Shown piece after piece: positions 39,970 to 51,105 of a stretch of DNA of 64,000 nt. The stretch is taken from NCBI RefSeq assembly GCF_004358755.1, contig NZ_SMZY01000001.1, forward strand, positions 248,001-312,000, written 5' to 3'. The stretch is from Peribacillus frigoritolerans. GTDB lineage: Bacteria; Bacillota; Bacilli; Bacillales; Bacillaceae. The position numbers and the translations under genes are program-made. The notes beneath the pieces were generated by a model. It saw only the letters and a program-made list of their open reading frames with translations. It was not told the DNA's origin and made no database searches. Every line of letters begins with the position of its first letter. The stretch's first letter is position 1.

Positions 39970-40725
39970 TTGCTTCAAAAGTGTGAAGGCATTGTCATTA
40001 GAACAAATGATTATGGTGAAACAAATAAAATTGTGACAATTTATACCCGTGAACTTGGTAAAGTGGGGGTAATGGCCAGAGGGGCAAAAAAGCCTAATAG
40101 CAGGCTTTCCTCATCAACTCAGTTATTCACATACGGGTATTTCTTATTTCAGAAGTCTTCCGGACTCGGAGGGCTGCAGCAGGGCGAAACGATTTCTTCT
40201 ATGCGGGGGATTAGGGAAGACATCTTTCTGACGGCATATGCTTCGTATGCCGCAGAATTGCTTGATAAAAGCACAGAGCAAAATGAACCTAATCCTTTTC
40301 TTTTTGAATTGTTCAGTCAGACTCTTCAGCGCCTAAATGAAGGTGTCGATCCTGATGTCCTGCTTTATATTTTTGAGATGAAAATAGTGAATGTTCTGGG
40401 GATGTACCCGCAGCTTGATTCGTGCGTAAACTGCAGCAGCAAGGATGGTACCTTTCATTTCTCGATAAGAGAAAACGGTTTTATCTGTCACAGATGTTTT
40501 GAGACCGATCCGTACAGACTGCAGATTTCCCAGGCAACCGCTAAATTATTGCGTTTATTTTATTATTTTGACTTAGAAAGGCTGGGCAAAGTAACTGTAA
40601 AGCCGGAAACAAAAGCAGAGCTTAAAATGGTGATTGATTCCTATTACAGTGAATACTCCGGGATATTTCTAAAGTCTAAGAAGTTTTTAGATCAGATTGA
40701 ATCGTTAAAAGGAAAGCTGACATGA
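39970..40725 (+). CDS. recO: DNA repair protein RecO
   Basis: A 251-residue protein that loads RecA onto SSB-covered DNA together with RecF and RecR and anneals strands. It has an N-terminal OB fold (about 1-80, [15 protein letters not shown]) and a helical part with a zinc site CVNCSSKDG...CHRC. The start is TTG at 39970, with GGTGAG 5 nt upstream. It follows yqzL by 32 nt. Confidence 0.95.
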   Translation: MLQKCEGIVIRTNDYGETNKIVTIYTRELGKVGVMARGAKKPNSRLSSSTQLFTYGYFLFQKSSGLGGLQQGETISSMRGIREDIFLTAYASYAAELLDKSTEQNEPNPFLFELFSQTLQRLNEGVDPDVLLYIFEMKIVNVLGMYPQLDSCVNCSSKDGTFHFSIRENGFICHRCFETDPYRLQISQATAKLLRLFYYFDLERLGKVTVKPETKAELKMVIDSYYSEYSGIFLKSKKFLDQIESLKGKLT

Positions 40726-40735
40726 TGTATACATA

Positions 40736-40764
40736 TTGACTTTGTCTTCTGTTTCTATTATGAT
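40736..40764 (+). promoter_or_regulatory. SigA promoter of glyQS
   Basis: TTGACT (40736-40741), 17-nt spacer, TATGAT (40759-40764), just before the T-box leader. Confidence 0.8.
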
Positions 40765-40784
40765 GCTTGTAAATTAATATGTTG

Positions 40785-40997
40785 CTGTGAAGGAAAAAGA
40801 GTATTTGCAGAGCGTTATGAAAAGCGACCTTAGGATGGTGTGAGCTAAGGGATAACCGGCAAAGAAAGGCGTTTCTTGAGCGACTTTACCGGAAAGAGGC
40901 TGATGCATAATAAATGCATTGGCAATTAGGGTGGAACCGCGGGTTAACTCTCGTCCCTATGCTGAATTACACAGCATAGAGACGGGAGTTTTTTGTT
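40785..40997 (+). promoter_or_regulatory. T-box riboswitch (glycyl) controlling glyQS
   Basis: The diagnostic T-box sequence AGGGTGGAACCGCG is at 40928-40941. It is followed by a long terminator stem (about 40947-40964 with 40972-40990) and T6. Uncharged tRNA-Gly is expected to pair with the UGGN part and stabilise the antiterminator. A GGC triplet at 40898-40900 is a candidate glycine specifier, which I place by eye with low certainty. The downstream genes confirm the amino acid. Confidence 0.93.
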
Positions 40998-41031
40998 TTA
41001 TATATTTATTAGATATATGGAGGTGCTTGGT

Positions 41032-41922
41032 TTGAATATTCAAGACATGATAGTAACACTGCAAAAGCATTGGTCTGATCAAGGGTGTATTTTAATGCAG
41101 GCCTATGATACTGAAAAAGGAGCAGGAACGATGAGTCCTTATACGTTCCTAAAGGCAATTGGTCCTGAGCCATGGAGAGTAGCTTATGTAGAGCCGTCCC
41201 GCCGTCCTGCTGATGGCCGCTACGGGGAAAACCCGAACCGCCTTTATCAGCATCATCAATTTCAGGTTATCATTAAGCCTTCCCCTGACAATATACAGGA
41301 ATTGTACTTGGATTCCTTAAAGGCTTTGGGCATTGATCCGCTGAAACATGATATTCGTTTCGTTGAAGATAACTGGGAGAACCCTTCACTTGGCTGTGCT
41401 GGACTTGGCTGGGAGGTCTGGCTTGATGGAATGGAAATTACTCAGTTTACTTATTTCCAGCAAGTGGGAGGCATCGAGTGCAAGCCCGTATCTGTTGAGA
41501 TTACATATGGCATTGAACGCCTGGCTTCCTATATCCAGGATAAAGAAAATGTATTTGATTTGGAATGGACGGATGGATTTACCGTTCGCGATATTTTCTT
41601 GATGCCTGAATTTGAGCATTCAAAGTATACGTTTGAAACGTCAGACGCCGAGATGCTGTTTAATCTGTTTTCCATTTATGAAAAAGAAGCGCATCGGCAA
41701 ATGGACGAAGGACTCGTTCATCCTGCATATGACTATGTTTTAAAATGTTCTCACACGTTTAACCTGCTTGATGCAAGAGGAGCCATTTCTGTAACAGAGA
41801 GAACAGGATACATTGGACGTGTAAGAAACCTGGCCAGAAAAGTGGCAAAAACGTTCTATGATGAAAGAGAAAAATTAGGATTTCCAATGCTGAAAAAAGA
41901 GGAGGCTAAAACAGATGAGTAA
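41032..41922 (+). CDS. glyQ: Glycine-tRNA ligase alpha subunit
   Basis: A 296-residue class II synthetase subunit of the bacterial alpha2beta2 enzyme; it carries the catalytic site. Conserved segments include [23 protein letters not shown] and [19 protein letters not shown]. Start TTG at 41032 with GGAGGTG 6 nt upstream; upstream starts extend into the T-box terminator. Overlaps glyS by 8 nt. Confidence 0.97.
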   Translation: MNIQDMIVTLQKHWSDQGCILMQAYDTEKGAGTMSPYTFLKAIGPEPWRVAYVEPSRRPADGRYGENPNRLYQHHQFQVIIKPSPDNIQELYLDSLKALGIDPLKHDIRFVEDNWENPSLGCAGLGWEVWLDGMEITQFTYFQQVGGIECKPVSVEITYGIERLASYIQDKENVFDLEWTDGFTVRDIFLMPEFEHSKYTFETSDAEMLFNLFSIYEKEAHRQMDEGLVHPAYDYVLKCSHTFNLLDARGAISVTERTGYIGRVRNLARKVAKTFYDEREKLGFPMLKKEEAKTDE

Positions 41923-43978
41923 ACATGATTTGCTGCTTGAACTCGGACTTGAGGAATTGCCTGCAAGATTTGTAACAGATGCAATGAATCAGCTTTCTCT
42001 AAAAACAGCGAACTGGCTGAAGGAGAAAAATATCTCTTTTGGAGAGGTCAATGTTTTTTCAACTCCAAGAAGACTTGCGGTGCAAATAGAGGGTGTTGCT
42101 GAAAAACAGGAGGATATCGAGGAAGAAGCTAAGGGACCTGCCAAGAAAATTGCGCTTGACAGAGACGGTAATTGGTCAAAGGCAGCTGTTGGATTTTCAA
42201 GAGGCCAGGGAGCAAGTGTTGAGGATATCTTCTTTAAAGAAATTGGGGGCATTGAATATGCACATGTTCAAAAATTCATTAAAGGGAAAGAAACAAAAGA
42301 ACTTTTAACAGACTTAAGAGAGATCATTACTGGTCTTACGTTTCCTAAAAATATGCGCTGGGGATCTCAGGAACTGAGATTTGCAAGGCCGATAAAATGG
42401 ATGATTGCCCTATACGGCCAGGAAGTGATTCCTTTTAACATTACTGGCGTTCAAACTGGAAAAGAAACGAGAGGACACCGCTTTTTGGGCTCAGATCAAG
42501 TAATCAATCATCCATCTGAATATGAAAAGTCGCTTCTTTCACAGTTTGTCATTGCTTCCCCTGTAAAAAGAAAAGAAGCTATTCTCACACAGCTGCATCA
42601 TATTGAAGAAGAAAACAAGTGGAATATTCCAATTGATAAAGATTTATTAGAAGAAGTGACCAATCTCGTAGAGTATCCGACTGCATTGTTTGGGAAGTTT
42701 GAAGAAGAGTATCTGTCGCTTCCAGAAGAAGTGCTTGTAACCACAATGAAAGAACATCAGCGCTATTTTCCGGTGAAAAATGCGGAGGGTGAATTGCTTC
42801 CTTACTTTGTAACAGTCAGAAATGGCGACCACAATCATATTGAAAACGTGGCAAGAGGAAATGAAAAAGTTTTGCGCGCACGTCTGTCAGACGCAGCTTT
42901 CTTTTACAATGAAGACCAAAAGCTTGTGATTTCGGACAATGTGAAAAAACTTGATAAAATTGTTTTCCATGAAGAACTTGGATCTACAGGAGATAAAGTT
43001 AGAAGAATGACTTCTCTTTCACAAACTCTTGCTGAACGGTTTAACGTATCCTCCGAAGAAAAAACACATGTCTTGCGTGCAGCTGAGATTTGCAAATTCG
43101 ACCTTGTCACACACATGGTATATGAATTCCCTGAATTGCAGGGGATCATTGGCGAAAAGTATGCCAGAGCATTTGGAGAAGCGGAAGAAGTGGCAGCTGC
43201 AGTAAACGAGCACTACATGCCGCGTCATGCCGAAGATTCAGCACCAGCCTCAACTGCAGGGGCGATTGTGGCGCTTGCAGATAAACTTGATACCATTGCA
43301 GGCTTCTTCTCAATCGGTGTCATCCCGACTGGCTCACAGGACCCATATGCGCTCAGACGCCAGGCGAGCGGCATTGTTCAAATCCTGTTAGCAAAAAAGT
43401 GGACAATTTCTTTAGACGAATTATTTGACCTTGCTCTTGCACCATTTAATGAAATTGATCAAAACAAAGTGAAAAATGAAATGCTCGCATTTTTCAAAAT
43501 GAGAGTAAAACACGTTCTTGATGAGAAAAAAATCAGATACGATATCATTGATGCCGTGCTTGGAGCAGGGCATATGGAACTGACTGCAATCATGGAAAAA
43601 GCTGCAGTGCTAGAAGATGCAGCTAAAGATGAAAGCTTCAAGGGAATAATGGAAGCTTTTGCTCGAGTACAAAATATCTCGAAAAAAGGCACTGGAGCAG
43701 CTGTTAATCCTGAACTCTTCAAGAATAAAGAGGAGCAGGAGCTGTATAATCAATACGTGCACGTGAAAGATGAGTATGAAGCAAATACAGCTGCCGGTGA
43801 ATACCATGCTGCATTTGCAGCCCTTCGTTCATTACAGCCATTTATTCAAACTTATTTTAACGAAACGATGGTCATGGCGGAAGATGAGGCATTGAAAAAC
43901 AATCGCCTTGCACAAATGAAACAGCTTGCTGCATTGATAGAATCCTTTGCCAATATGGATGCTGTCATTGTAAAATAA
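41915..43978 (+). CDS. glyS: Glycine-tRNA ligase beta subunit
   Basis: A 687-residue beta subunit that binds tRNA-Gly. It begins with [14 protein letters not shown], contains an HD-like domain (middle part) and a C-terminal anticodon-binding DALR-type domain (RVQNI near residue 590). Normal length. Translation is probably coupled to glyQ through the overlap. A terminator follows. Confidence 0.96.
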   Translation: MSKHDLLLELGLEELPARFVTDAMNQLSLKTANWLKEKNISFGEVNVFSTPRRLAVQIEGVAEKQEDIEEEAKGPAKKIALDRDGNWSKAAVGFSRGQGASVEDIFFKEIGGIEYAHVQKFIKGKETKELLTDLREIITGLTFPKNMRWGSQELRFARPIKWMIALYGQEVIPFNITGVQTGKETRGHRFLGSDQVINHPSEYEKSLLSQFVIASPVKRKEAILTQLHHIEEENKWNIPIDKDLLEEVTNLVEYPTALFGKFEEEYLSLPEEVLVTTMKEHQRYFPVKNAEGELLPYFVTVRNGDHNHIENVARGNEKVLRARLSDAAFFYNEDQKLVISDNVKKLDKIVFHEELGSTGDKVRRMTSLSQTLAERFNVSSEEKTHVLRAAEICKFDLVTHMVYEFPELQGIIGEKYARAFGEAEEVAAAVNEHYMPRHAEDSAPASTAGAIVALADKLDTIAGFFSIGVIPTGSQDPYALRRQASGIVQILLAKKWTISLDELFDLALAPFNEIDQNKVKNEMLAFFKMRVKHVLDEKKIRYDIIDAVLGAGHMELTAIMEKAAVLEDAAKDESFKGIMEAFARVQNISKKGTGAAVNPELFKNKEEQELYNQYVHVKDEYEANTAAGEYHAAFAALRSLQPFIQTYFNETMVMAEDEALKNNRLAQMKQLAALIESFANMDAVIVK

Positions 43979-43983
43979 TAAAG

Positions 43984-44026
43984 TCAGACGATTGCCTGGA
44001 AGAGGGCAATCGTCTGCTTGTTTTTA
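43984..44026 (+). terminator. Terminator after glyS
   Basis: 12-bp stem CAGACGATTGCC / GGCAATCGTCTG, followed by CTTGTTTTT. Confidence 0.85.
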
Positions 44027-44066
44027 TATAAATTGATTAATGTCTTTTTTTAATTATATATTGAGC

Positions 44067-44100
44067 GTCTGTCAGGTCTAAACGGTCGGTTCCGCATTTC
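44067..44100 (+). repeat. Remnant of the palindromic intergenic repeat (right flank only)
   Basis: GTCTGTCAGGTCTAAACGG and GGTTCCGC match the right flank of the family at 29716-29750 with a few changes. The left flank and the core are absent, so this is a decayed copy. Confidence 0.7.
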
Positions 44101-44220
44101 TTTTTTTCCAAAGGTTCTTTTCAATCCGTTCAAATAGTATATAATATTTTTATATAGTATAACCTATTTACCCATAGGAAATTAGAACGCTTGATACATA
44201 TGTATTGGAACCTTAAGGCG

Positions 44221-44859
44221 GTGAGTATAATCGAACTTAATAAAAGGCAGGAACACATTCTGCAAATTGTAAAAGATAACGGACCAATTACCGGTGAACA
44301 TATTGCCGATCAGCTGAATTTAACAAGAGCGACTCTTCGGCCTGATCTCGCAATACTGACAATGGCCGGCTATCTTGAAGCAAGACCCAGGGTCGGCTAT
44401 TTTTACACAGGCAAAACAGGAGCAGGTCTTCTTTCAGATAAACTGAAAAAATTGCAGGTGAAAGATTTCCAGTCCATTCCGGTTGTAGTGAACGAGAATG
44501 TATCGGTTTATGATGCAATTGTTACGATGTTCCTTGAAGATGTCGGCACGTTATTTGTTGTAGATCAAGGGTCAATCCTGGTTGGAGTATTGTCCCGGAA
44601 AGATTTGCTCAGAGCAAGCATCGGAAAGCAGGAGCTTGCATCCATTCCTGTGAATATAATCATGACACGAATGCCGAACATTACCATGTGCAGGCGTGAG
44701 GATTACATCATGGATGTTGCGAAATTTTTAATAAACAAGCAAATTGACGCCATTCCAGTCATTAAAGAGACGGAAAAAGGCTTTGAAGTAACTGGAAGAA
44801 TCACTAAAACAAATATGACGAAGATATTGGTCGGCTTAGCTGAGAATGAAATCATTTAA
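44221..44859 (+). CDS. ccpN: Transcriptional repressor CcpN
   Basis: A 212-residue repressor of gluconeogenic genes (gapB, pckA in B. subtilis), independent of CcpA. An N-terminal helix-turn-helix (about 5-60, [25 protein letters not shown]) is followed by two CBS domains (about 80-205) that sense ligands. GTG at 44221 gives the known start; AAGGCG is unusually close before it, so the start is less certain than the identity. AT-rich upstream sequence holds a TATAAT at 44140. Confidence 0.93.
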   Translation: MSIIELNKRQEHILQIVKDNGPITGEHIADQLNLTRATLRPDLAILTMAGYLEARPRVGYFYTGKTGAGLLSDKLKKLQVKDFQSIPVVVNENVSVYDAIVTMFLEDVGTLFVVDQGSILVGVLSRKDLLRASIGKQELASIPVNIIMTRMPNITMCRREDYIMDVAKFLINKQIDAIPVIKETEKGFEVTGRITKTNMTKILVGLAENEII

Positions 44860-44879
44860 CAAGGGGAGTGAGGAATGGT

Positions 44880-45692
44880 ATGTACAATCGCCATGTCTAT
44901 GTTGTATCAGATTCTGTAGGCGAAACAGCTGAACTTGTTATAAAAGCAGCTATCAGCCAATTTAATGGAAATGCTTCGGACACAAAAATCAAACGAATTC
45001 CTTACGTCGAAGATTTAGGCACAATAAAAGAAGTGGTGGCGCTCGCTAAACTTGAACAGGCAATTGTGTGCTTTACTCTGGTCGTTCCTGAGCTTAGACA
45101 GGGACTGATTGAAGAAGCGAATGCTCAAGGGGTTGTCTATTATGATATCATCGGACCATTAATAGACAAAATGGAATCTGCTTATGGGATTAATGCAAAA
45201 TATGAACCTGGCAGAGTTCGTAAACTTGACGAAGATTACTTCAAAAAGGTAGAGGCTATTGAGTTTGCGGTTAAATACGATGACGGCCGTGATCCTCGCG
45301 GCATCATGAAAGCGGACATTATTCTCGTTGGTGTATCACGAACATCAAAAACACCGCTGTCCCAATATTTGGCTCACAAGCGGTTTAAAGTGGCGAATGT
45401 GCCGATTGTTCCTGAAGTCGAACCTCCTGAGGAGCTATTTAAAGTTTCTCCTAAAAAATGCATCGGACTTAAAATCAGCCCTGATAAATTAAATGACATA
45501 AGAAAAGAACGATTAATCTCTCTAGGCCTAAATGATAAAGCTATTTATGCGAATATCGACAGAATCAAAGTGGAGCTTGAATACTTTGAAAAGGTTATTG
45601 ATAAAATCGGCTGTCAGGTAATCGATGTTTCCAATAAAGCAGTTGAGGAAACAGCCAACATGATCCAAAATATCATGAATAAGTATAATTGA
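44880..45692 (+). CDS. yqfL: Pyruvate, phosphate dikinase regulatory protein-like YqfL
   Basis: A 270-residue member of the PPDK/PEP synthase bifunctional kinase/phosphorylase family (DUF299). The P-loop-like [11 protein letters not shown] is near residue 150. In B. subtilis YqfL is linked to CcpN function. Next to ccpN, as here, it likely works in gluconeogenic control. ATG at 44880 is preferred because it gives the usual start; GTG at 44868 overlaps AAGGGGAG. Confidence 0.9.
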   Translation: MYNRHVYVVSDSVGETAELVIKAAISQFNGNASDTKIKRIPYVEDLGTIKEVVALAKLEQAIVCFTLVVPELRQGLIEEANAQGVVYYDIIGPLIDKMESAYGINAKYEPGRVRKLDEDYFKKVEAIEFAVKYDDGRDPRGIMKADIILVGVSRTSKTPLSQYLAHKRFKVANVPIVPEVEPPEELFKVSPKKCIGLKISPDKLNDIRKERLISLGLNDKAIYANIDRIKVELEYFEKVIDKIGCQVIDVSNKAVEETANMIQNIMNKYN

Positions 45693-45710
45693 AGATCAGG
45701 CAAAAATATT

Positions 45711-45744
45711 GAACTCAGAGAAGCAGAAGCTCTGAGTTTTATAT
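45711..45744 (+). terminator. Terminator after yqfL
   Basis: Stem AACTCAGAG / CTCTGAGTT with a 9-nt loop and a TTTATAT tail. Confidence 0.75.
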
Positions 45745-46028
45745 ATGTCCTTGGTCCTGTTCTTGCTGAAGCAAAAATAAAGGACAATGTCCTGAAATTA
45801 ACAATTTAAGTTCGTGAAAAAGAATGGAAAATTTAAAGACTTTGTATTATAATAAAAAATTGTGATAAAATTACTTATTTTAGGTTTAGACTTGACCAAG
45901 AACGAATAAACTATTTATTGTGATCTGTCAAGTGAAGCAACGAAAAATAATTCGACAAATTCAGGCTCGTTTTCCATGCAATCTTTTCTAAAAGGTTAAG
46001 AAGGAATCTATCGGAGTGATGTAGAATA
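45745..46028 (+). promoter_or_regulatory. Control region of the yqxD-dnaG-sigA operon
   Basis: TGGAAA (45825-45830), 17-nt spacer and a perfect TATAAT (45848-45853) form a SigA-type promoter about 175 nt before yqxD, leaving a long leader. A 13-bp palindrome, AGGACAATGTCCT, stands at 45781-45793 upstream of it. CTTGAC at 45891-45896 and GTCAAG at 45928-45933 are inverted copies within the leader. A second promoter nearer yqxD is possible but not clear. Confidence 0.6.
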
Positions 46029-46502
46029 GTGAAAGATGACGAAAAAAAGATGCAGATAATTGTCGATGCAGATGCATGCCCTGTAAAGCAGGAGATTGCT
46101 GACCTTGCTGCCCATTACCAGATCAATGTCCTGTTTGTTGCTTCTTACAACCACAAAACATCAAATACATACGGATATGACTGGGTCTATGTGGACACCG
46201 GCAAAGAATCTGCTGATTTATACATCGTTAATCACTCATACCGTGATGATCTGGTTGTGACGCAGGATATTGGTCTTGCGGGTCTTTTGCTGAAAAAAGG
46301 GGTTATAGTTATGACACCCCGGGGTAAACAGTATACAGAAGAAAATATTGAGCTGGCGCTTGAGTTCAGGTATCTTTCTGCGAAAGAACGCAGAGGCGGA
46401 AAGCATACAAAAGGCCCCAAAAAGTTTACCCAGTCAGACAGAGACAGTTTTATTTTCACCCTGGAAAAGATTTTGTCGAAAGATGCAGGAATTAGTGGTT
46501 AA
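46029..46502 (+). CDS. yqxD: UPF0178 family protein YqxD
   Basis: A 157-residue protein of the YaiI/YqxD family, which has a PIN-like fold. The N-terminal [10 protein letters not shown] and the later VVTQDIGLA and [10 protein letters not shown] motifs are diagnostic. Biochemical role unknown. GTG at 46029 with GGAGTGAT 8 nt upstream; the ATG at 46050 has no ribosome binding site. First gene of the sigA operon, as in B. subtilis. Confidence 0.9.
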   Translation: MKDDEKKMQIIVDADACPVKQEIADLAAHYQINVLFVASYNHKTSNTYGYDWVYVDTGKESADLYIVNHSYRDDLVVTQDIGLAGLLLKKGVIVMTPRGKQYTEENIELALEFRYLSAKERRGGKHTKGPKKFTQSDRDSFIFTLEKILSKDAGISG

Positions 46503-46534
46503 ATCGCGAATATTTGTATCACGGAGTTGTTGGT

Positions 46535-48343
46535 ATGGGAAATCGAATTCCCGATGAAATAATCGATAAAATTCAGCAATCGGCAGACATCGTGGATGTT
46601 GTCAGTGAATATGTTCAATTGAAGAAACAGGGAAGAAATCATTTTGGGCTATGTCCATTTCATGGCGAAAAATCACCATCGTTCTCCGTTTCACATGATA
46701 AGCAGATCTATCATTGCTTTGGATGTGGCGCCGGCGGGAACGTCTTTTCATTCTTAATGCAAATTGAAGGCTATTCATTTGTTGAAGCAGCTTCGGCACT
46801 TGCTGACAAACTGCATATTGATCTTCCGGATCAGCTTAATGCCGTTTTGCCAAAAGATGCAAACAGCGATGATGAAAAAATGATTGAGGCACATGAACTG
46901 CTGAAGAAGTTTTATCATCATTTGCTCGTAAACACTAAAGAAGGGCAAGCTGCCTTCGATTATTTAACAGAAAGAGGCTTTGCCAAAGAAACAATTGAAC
47001 AGTTTGAAATTGGCTATGCGCTTGATTCCTGGGATTTCGTTGCCAAGTTTTTAACAAAACGGGGCTACGATCAGCAAATGATGGAAAAAGCAGGCCTGCT
47101 TGTTAAGAAAAGCTCCTCTGATGGGTATCTGGACCGTTTTCGCAATCGGATCATGTTTCCTATACTGGATCACACCGGCCGTACCATTGCCTTTTCAGGT
47201 AGGGTGCTTGGAAAAGAACAGCCCAAATATCTCAACAGCCCTGAAACACCAATCTTTAACAAAAGTAAAGTTCTTTATAATTTTCATCAAGCAAGAGTAC
47301 ATATACGCAAAAATCAGCAAGTTGTTTTATTTGAAGGTTTTGCCGATGTTATTTCTGCTGTCCGTTCAGATGTGCAGCATTCGATTGCAACAATGGGCAC
47401 ATCACTGACTGAAGCTCAGGCAAAAATCATCAAAAGAAACGCAGGAGATGTTATAATCTGTTTTGACTCTGATTCTGCAGGACTTGAAGCTACATTAAGA
47501 GCATCTAAAACACTTGCTGCTGCCGGCTGCAAAATGAGAGTTGCCGCGCTGCCTGATGGAACAGACCCTGATGACTACATCCGGACATTTGGTGCAGAAA
47601 AATTCAAAAAAGATGTAATAGGGGCAAGCATTACGTTAATGGCATTTAAAATGCAGGTTTTCCGCAAAGGAAAAAATCTTCAGGATGAAGGACAACGGCT
47701 GCAGTATATAGAAGACATACTGAAAGAACTCAGCTTGCTTGAGAATCGAGTAGAAATCGAACTGTATTTAAAACAGCTGTCCGGAGAATTTTCATTATCA
47801 ATGGATGTTTTAAAGAGTCAAATGCAGGATAAAAGATCCGGCCAAAAGCCTGAACAAAAAAAGGAGCAGCAAAAGAGTGCCCCTGTCCAGCATGCGATGA
47901 AGCCAAAGCAAAAGCGTCTTTTGCCGGCATTTCATAATGCTGAAAGACTCCTTATAGCACACATGCTCCGAAATAAGGACATTGCACAAAAAGTGCTTGA
48001 CCGTATAGGACTTCAGTTCAATATAGAAGAGCACAGAGCGATTATAACTTACTTATATGCATATTACGAAGAAGGAAATGAGGCAAGTGTCAGCTCGTTC
48101 CTGAGAAAACTGCCGGACAATCAGCTTCACCAGTTTGTTTCAGATATAGCCATGCTCTCGGTAAATGAAGAAATATCCGAGCGGGAGCTGTCAGATTATA
48201 TCAAACAGGTGTTGAATCACCAAAATTGGTTAATGATAAAAGAAAAAGAAGCTGAAAAGCATGAAGCAGAGCGCCAAAAGGATTTTGTCAAAGCTGCCAA
48301 TATCGCTATGGAAGTCATAAGACTTAAGCGCGATCTTAAATGA
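46535..48343 (+). CDS. dnaG: DNA primase DnaG
   Basis: A 602-residue primase that makes RNA primers for replication. N-terminal CHC2 zinc finger with Cys 40, His 43, Cys 61 and Cys 64. The RNA polymerase core with TOPRIM motifs ([19 protein letters not shown]) lies at about 255-350. A helicase-binding C-terminal domain (about 450-602) follows. ATG at 46535, with GGAG 8 nt upstream. Confidence 0.96.
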   Translation: MGNRIPDEIIDKIQQSADIVDVVSEYVQLKKQGRNHFGLCPFHGEKSPSFSVSHDKQIYHCFGCGAGGNVFSFLMQIEGYSFVEAASALADKLHIDLPDQLNAVLPKDANSDDEKMIEAHELLKKFYHHLLVNTKEGQAAFDYLTERGFAKETIEQFEIGYALDSWDFVAKFLTKRGYDQQMMEKAGLLVKKSSSDGYLDRFRNRIMFPILDHTGRTIAFSGRVLGKEQPKYLNSPETPIFNKSKVLYNFHQARVHIRKNQQVVLFEGFADVISAVRSDVQHSIATMGTSLTEAQAKIIKRNAGDVIICFDSDSAGLEATLRASKTLAAAGCKMRVAALPDGTDPDDYIRTFGAEKFKKDVIGASITLMAFKMQVFRKGKNLQDEGQRLQYIEDILKELSLLENRVEIELYLKQLSGEFSLSMDVLKSQMQDKRSGQKPEQKKEQQKSAPVQHAMKPKQKRLLPAFHNAERLLIAHMLRNKDIAQKVLDRIGLQFNIEEHRAIITYLYAYYEEGNEASVSSFLRKLPDNQLHQFVSDIAMLSVNEEISERELSDYIKQVLNHQNWLMIKEKEAEKHEAERQKDFVKAANIAMEVIRLKRDLK

Positions 48344-48460
48344 AGGCAGATGTTTGACTTGCGCAAAACACAGAGATTCATTGCGGCTAATCGGTTTCAA
48401 CTATCTATTAGCACATTCACATAAAGCAATAATTGCAAGAGTTTGGAAGGAGGGGATCCA

Positions 48461-49573
48461 ATGGCTGATAAACAAACCCATGATTCTGAATTGACATTGG
48501 AACAAGCAAAAGACCAATTAACAGAAATCGGAAAAAAACGTGGAGTTTTAACATACGAAGAGATTGCTGAGCGCATGTCGGGCTTCGAAATTGAATCAGA
48601 CCAAATGGATGAGTATTATGAGTACCTTGGCGAGCAGGGCGTTGAATTAGTAGGTGATAATGAATCGACTGATGATCCTAATATACAGCAGCTGGCAAAG
48701 GAAGAAGAATTTGATTTAAACGACCTAAGTGTGCCTCCAGGTGTTAAGATTAATGATCCTGTGCGGATGTATCTGAAAGAAATAGGCCGGGTTGATCTTT
48801 TAACAGCAGATGAAGAAATTAAGCTTGCAAACCGCATTGAAGAAGGCGATGAAGAAGCGAAGAGAAGACTTGCAGAGGCCAACCTTCGTCTTGTTGTTAG
48901 TATCGCTAAAAGATATGTAGGACGCGGAATGCTGTTTTTGGATCTTATCCAGGAAGGCAATATGGGCCTTATGAAAGCCGTAGAGAAGTTCGACTACCGC
49001 AAAGGCTTTAAATTCAGCACATATGCTACATGGTGGATTCGTCAGGCTATTACAAGAGCAATAGCTGATCAGGCCAGAACCATTCGTATTCCTGTACACA
49101 TGGTTGAGACAATCAATAAATTGATTCGTGTTCAGCGTCAGCTTCTTCAAGATTTAGGAAGAGAACCATCTCCTGAAGAAATTGCAGAAGATATGGACCT
49201 GACTCCTGATAAAGTAAGAGAGATTTTAAAAATCGCACAAGAACCTGTCTCTCTAGAAACACCGATTGGTGAAGAAGATGATTCACATCTTGGTGATTTT
49301 ATTGAGGATCAAGATGCAACTTCTCCTTCCGAACATGCGGCTTATGAGCTGTTAAAAGAACAGCTTGAAGATGTGCTGGATACACTGACAGACCGCGAGG
49401 AAAACGTGCTTCGTCTTCGTTTTGGACTGGATGATGGCCGCACAAGAACACTTGAAGAAGTAGGTAAAGTGTTTGGCGTTACAAGAGAGCGCATCCGTCA
49501 AATTGAAGCAAAGGCACTTCGCAAGCTTCGTCACCCAAGCAGAAGCAAACGATTAAAAGATTTCTTGGAATAG
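48461..49573 (+). CDS. sigA: RNA polymerase primary sigma factor SigA
   Basis: A 370-residue housekeeping sigma factor. Region 1.1 is followed by 1.2 ([12 protein letters not shown]), 2.3-2.4 ([17 protein letters not shown], near residue 190) and 4.2 ([17 protein letters not shown], near 340), matching the family closely. ATG at 48461, after AAGGAGGGG. Known in B. subtilis to be transcribed both from the operon promoter and from internal promoters in dnaG. Confidence 0.98.
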   Translation: MADKQTHDSELTLEQAKDQLTEIGKKRGVLTYEEIAERMSGFEIESDQMDEYYEYLGEQGVELVGDNESTDDPNIQQLAKEEEFDLNDLSVPPGVKINDPVRMYLKEIGRVDLLTADEEIKLANRIEEGDEEAKRRLAEANLRLVVSIAKRYVGRGMLFLDLIQEGNMGLMKAVEKFDYRKGFKFSTYATWWIRQAITRAIADQARTIRIPVHMVETINKLIRVQRQLLQDLGREPSPEEIAEDMDLTPDKVREILKIAQEPVSLETPIGEEDDSHLGDFIEDQDATSPSEHAAYELLKEQLEDVLDTLTDREENVLRLRFGLDDGRTRTLEEVGKVFGVTRERIRQIEAKALRKLRHPSRSKRLKDFLE

Positions 49574-49606
49574 AAAGCGGACTTTTGTTCGCTTTTTTTT
49601 TTGTTT
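49574..49606 (+). terminator. Terminator after sigA
   Basis: AAAGCG and CGCTTT arms around a GACTTTTGTT loop, followed by a run of nine or more T residues; ends the yqxD-dnaG-sigA operon. Confidence 0.8.
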
Positions 49607-49893
49607 TTTTATAAAAAATTATTTTTGACAGCGGTAACAATAAATTTCATTATTACATCTTCTTTTCATTTATTTTACTTAATTGTTATTTGATTTGCAA
49701 ATCACCCTCAGAAAATTTTAAGCCTTCATCAGCTTATTTTACCTCTTGAATTTGACCCATCAATCCTTTAGCCTGCTGGAAAAATCCTTGAAATTACTGA
49801 CAAATTCATTAAAATGTCATTTACATGAAGCATCCTTTTTAAAATGAAGCATTGCAGAAAAATATTTTTTAATTAAATAAAAAATTTAAAAAG
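49607..49893. other. AT-rich intergenic region between sigA and the acyl-CoA dehydrogenase
   Basis: About 290 nt, very AT-rich, without an open frame of gene-like quality. The only structured feature is the promoter and cre site at its right edge, listed separately. Confidence 0.5.
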
Positions 49894-49923
49894 TTGTGAA
49901 AACAGAGTGCTACACTTTATAAT
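49894..49923 (+). promoter_or_regulatory. SigA-type promoter of the acyl-CoA dehydrogenase gene
   Basis: TTGTGA (49894-49899), 18-nt spacer and perfect TATAAT (49918-49923), about 36 nt before the start codon. Confidence 0.7.
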
Positions 49924-49928
49924 TTAAT

Positions 49929-49943
49929 ATGTAAGCGTATTCA
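49929..49943 (+). promoter_or_regulatory. cre site (CcpA operator)
   Basis: ATGTAAGCGTATTCA fits the cre consensus WTGNAANCGNWNNCW at every fixed position. It lies just after the -10 box, at about +1 to +14, where bound CcpA-HPr-Ser-P would block transcription. Catabolite repression of fatty acid use is expected. Confidence 0.8.
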
Positions 49944-49958
49944 AAACGGAGGGATAAA

Positions 49959-51098
49959 ATGAATTTTGAACTATCACAAGAACAGCGCATGATTCAGAAA
50001 ACCATCAGAGAGTTTGCAGAAGAAGTTGTTGAGCCAGGGGCATATGAAAGAGACAAAACTAAGCAATTTCCAGCAGAAATTTTTCAGCAGCTCGGTGAAA
50101 TGGGAATGCTTGGACTGCCGTTTTCAGAAGAATACGGAGGAAGCGGTGCAGATACAATCAGTTTCGCAATTGTAACGGAAGAACTGAGCAAAGCGTGCGG
50201 TTCAACCGGAATTACATACTCTGCCCATATTTCATTAGGCGGGGCTCCTATTAATATGTTTGGTACAGAAGAGCAAAAAAGAAAGTATCTTTCAAGAATC
50301 TGCTCAGGAGAATCCATGGGTGCCTTTGGGCTGACTGAGCCAAATGCAGGATCAGATGCAGGAGGCACTCAGACCGAAGCTGTTCTTCAAGATGGTCAGT
50401 TCACCATAAATGGAAATAAATGCTATATTACAAATGCCTCTTACGCAAAGTTTTTGGCATTGACGGCCATCACGGATCGCAAAGAAGGAAAAAAAGAGAT
50501 AAGCGCATTAATTGTTCCAACTGATGCACCGGGGTTCAAGGTGATTGATAATTATGAAAAAATGGGATTGAATGCATCGAATACAACAGAATTAATACTT
50601 GAAGATGTTGCCGTTCCTGAAGAAAATCTTCTTGGTAAAAGAGGGCATGGCTTCAGGCAGTTTCTCATGACTTTAGACGGAGGAAGAATTGGAATTGGCG
50701 CTATGGCAGTAGGAATTGCCCAGGCAGCTTTTGAAAGAGCATTAGCTTATTCAAAAGAAAGAAAGCAATTCGGAAAAACATTAAGTGAATTTCAGGCGAT
50801 CCAATTTAAACTTGCCGATATGGCCATGAAAATTGATTTAGCACGAACAATGGTTTATAAAGCAGCCTGGTTAAAGGATCAGGGAAAACCATTTACGAAG
50901 GAAGCTTCTTTTTGCAAGCTGTTTGCATCAGAAATGTGTACAGAAGTGACGAATCAGGCCATTCAAATTCACGGCGGCTATGGCTACATGAAAGAATATC
51001 ATGTTGAACGATATCTGCGGGATGCTAAATTGCTTGAAATCGGCGAAGGCACAAGCGAAGTTCAGCGGATGGTTATTGCAAGACTTATTGGCTGCTGA
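49959..51098 (+). CDS. Acyl-CoA dehydrogenase
   Basis: A 379-residue FAD enzyme of the short-chain acyl-CoA dehydrogenase type (like MmgC/AcdA). Signatures: GAFGLTEPNAGSD, CYITNASYA, and the C-terminal QIHGGYGYMKEYHVERYLRDAKLLEIGEGTSEVQ. The Glu in EGTS is the expected catalytic base. It oxidises an acyl-CoA to the enoyl-CoA; exact chain specificity cannot be read here. It stands alone between sigA and cccA, where, from memory, B. subtilis has no such gene. A near-perfect cre site controls it. Confidence 0.92.
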   Translation: MNFELSQEQRMIQKTIREFAEEVVEPGAYERDKTKQFPAEIFQQLGEMGMLGLPFSEEYGGSGADTISFAIVTEELSKACGSTGITYSAHISLGGAPINMFGTEEQKRKYLSRICSGESMGAFGLTEPNAGSDAGGTQTEAVLQDGQFTINGNKCYITNASYAKFLALTAITDRKEGKKEISALIVPTDAPGFKVIDNYEKMGLNASNTTELILEDVAVPEENLLGKRGHGFRQFLMTLDGGRIGIGAMAVGIAQAAFERALAYSKERKQFGKTLSEFQAIQFKLADMAMKIDLARTMVYKAAWLKDQGKPFTKEASFCKLFASEMCTEVTNQAIQIHGGYGYMKEYHVERYLRDAKLLEIGEGTSEVQRMVIARLIGC

Positions 51099-51105
51099 CG
51101 AATAA

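Noticed and set aside
39747-39986. 79-codon frame overlapping yqzL and the recO start
   Set aside because: It has no ribosome binding site and lies in another register over yqzL, whose product is conserved and has a strong ribosome binding site.
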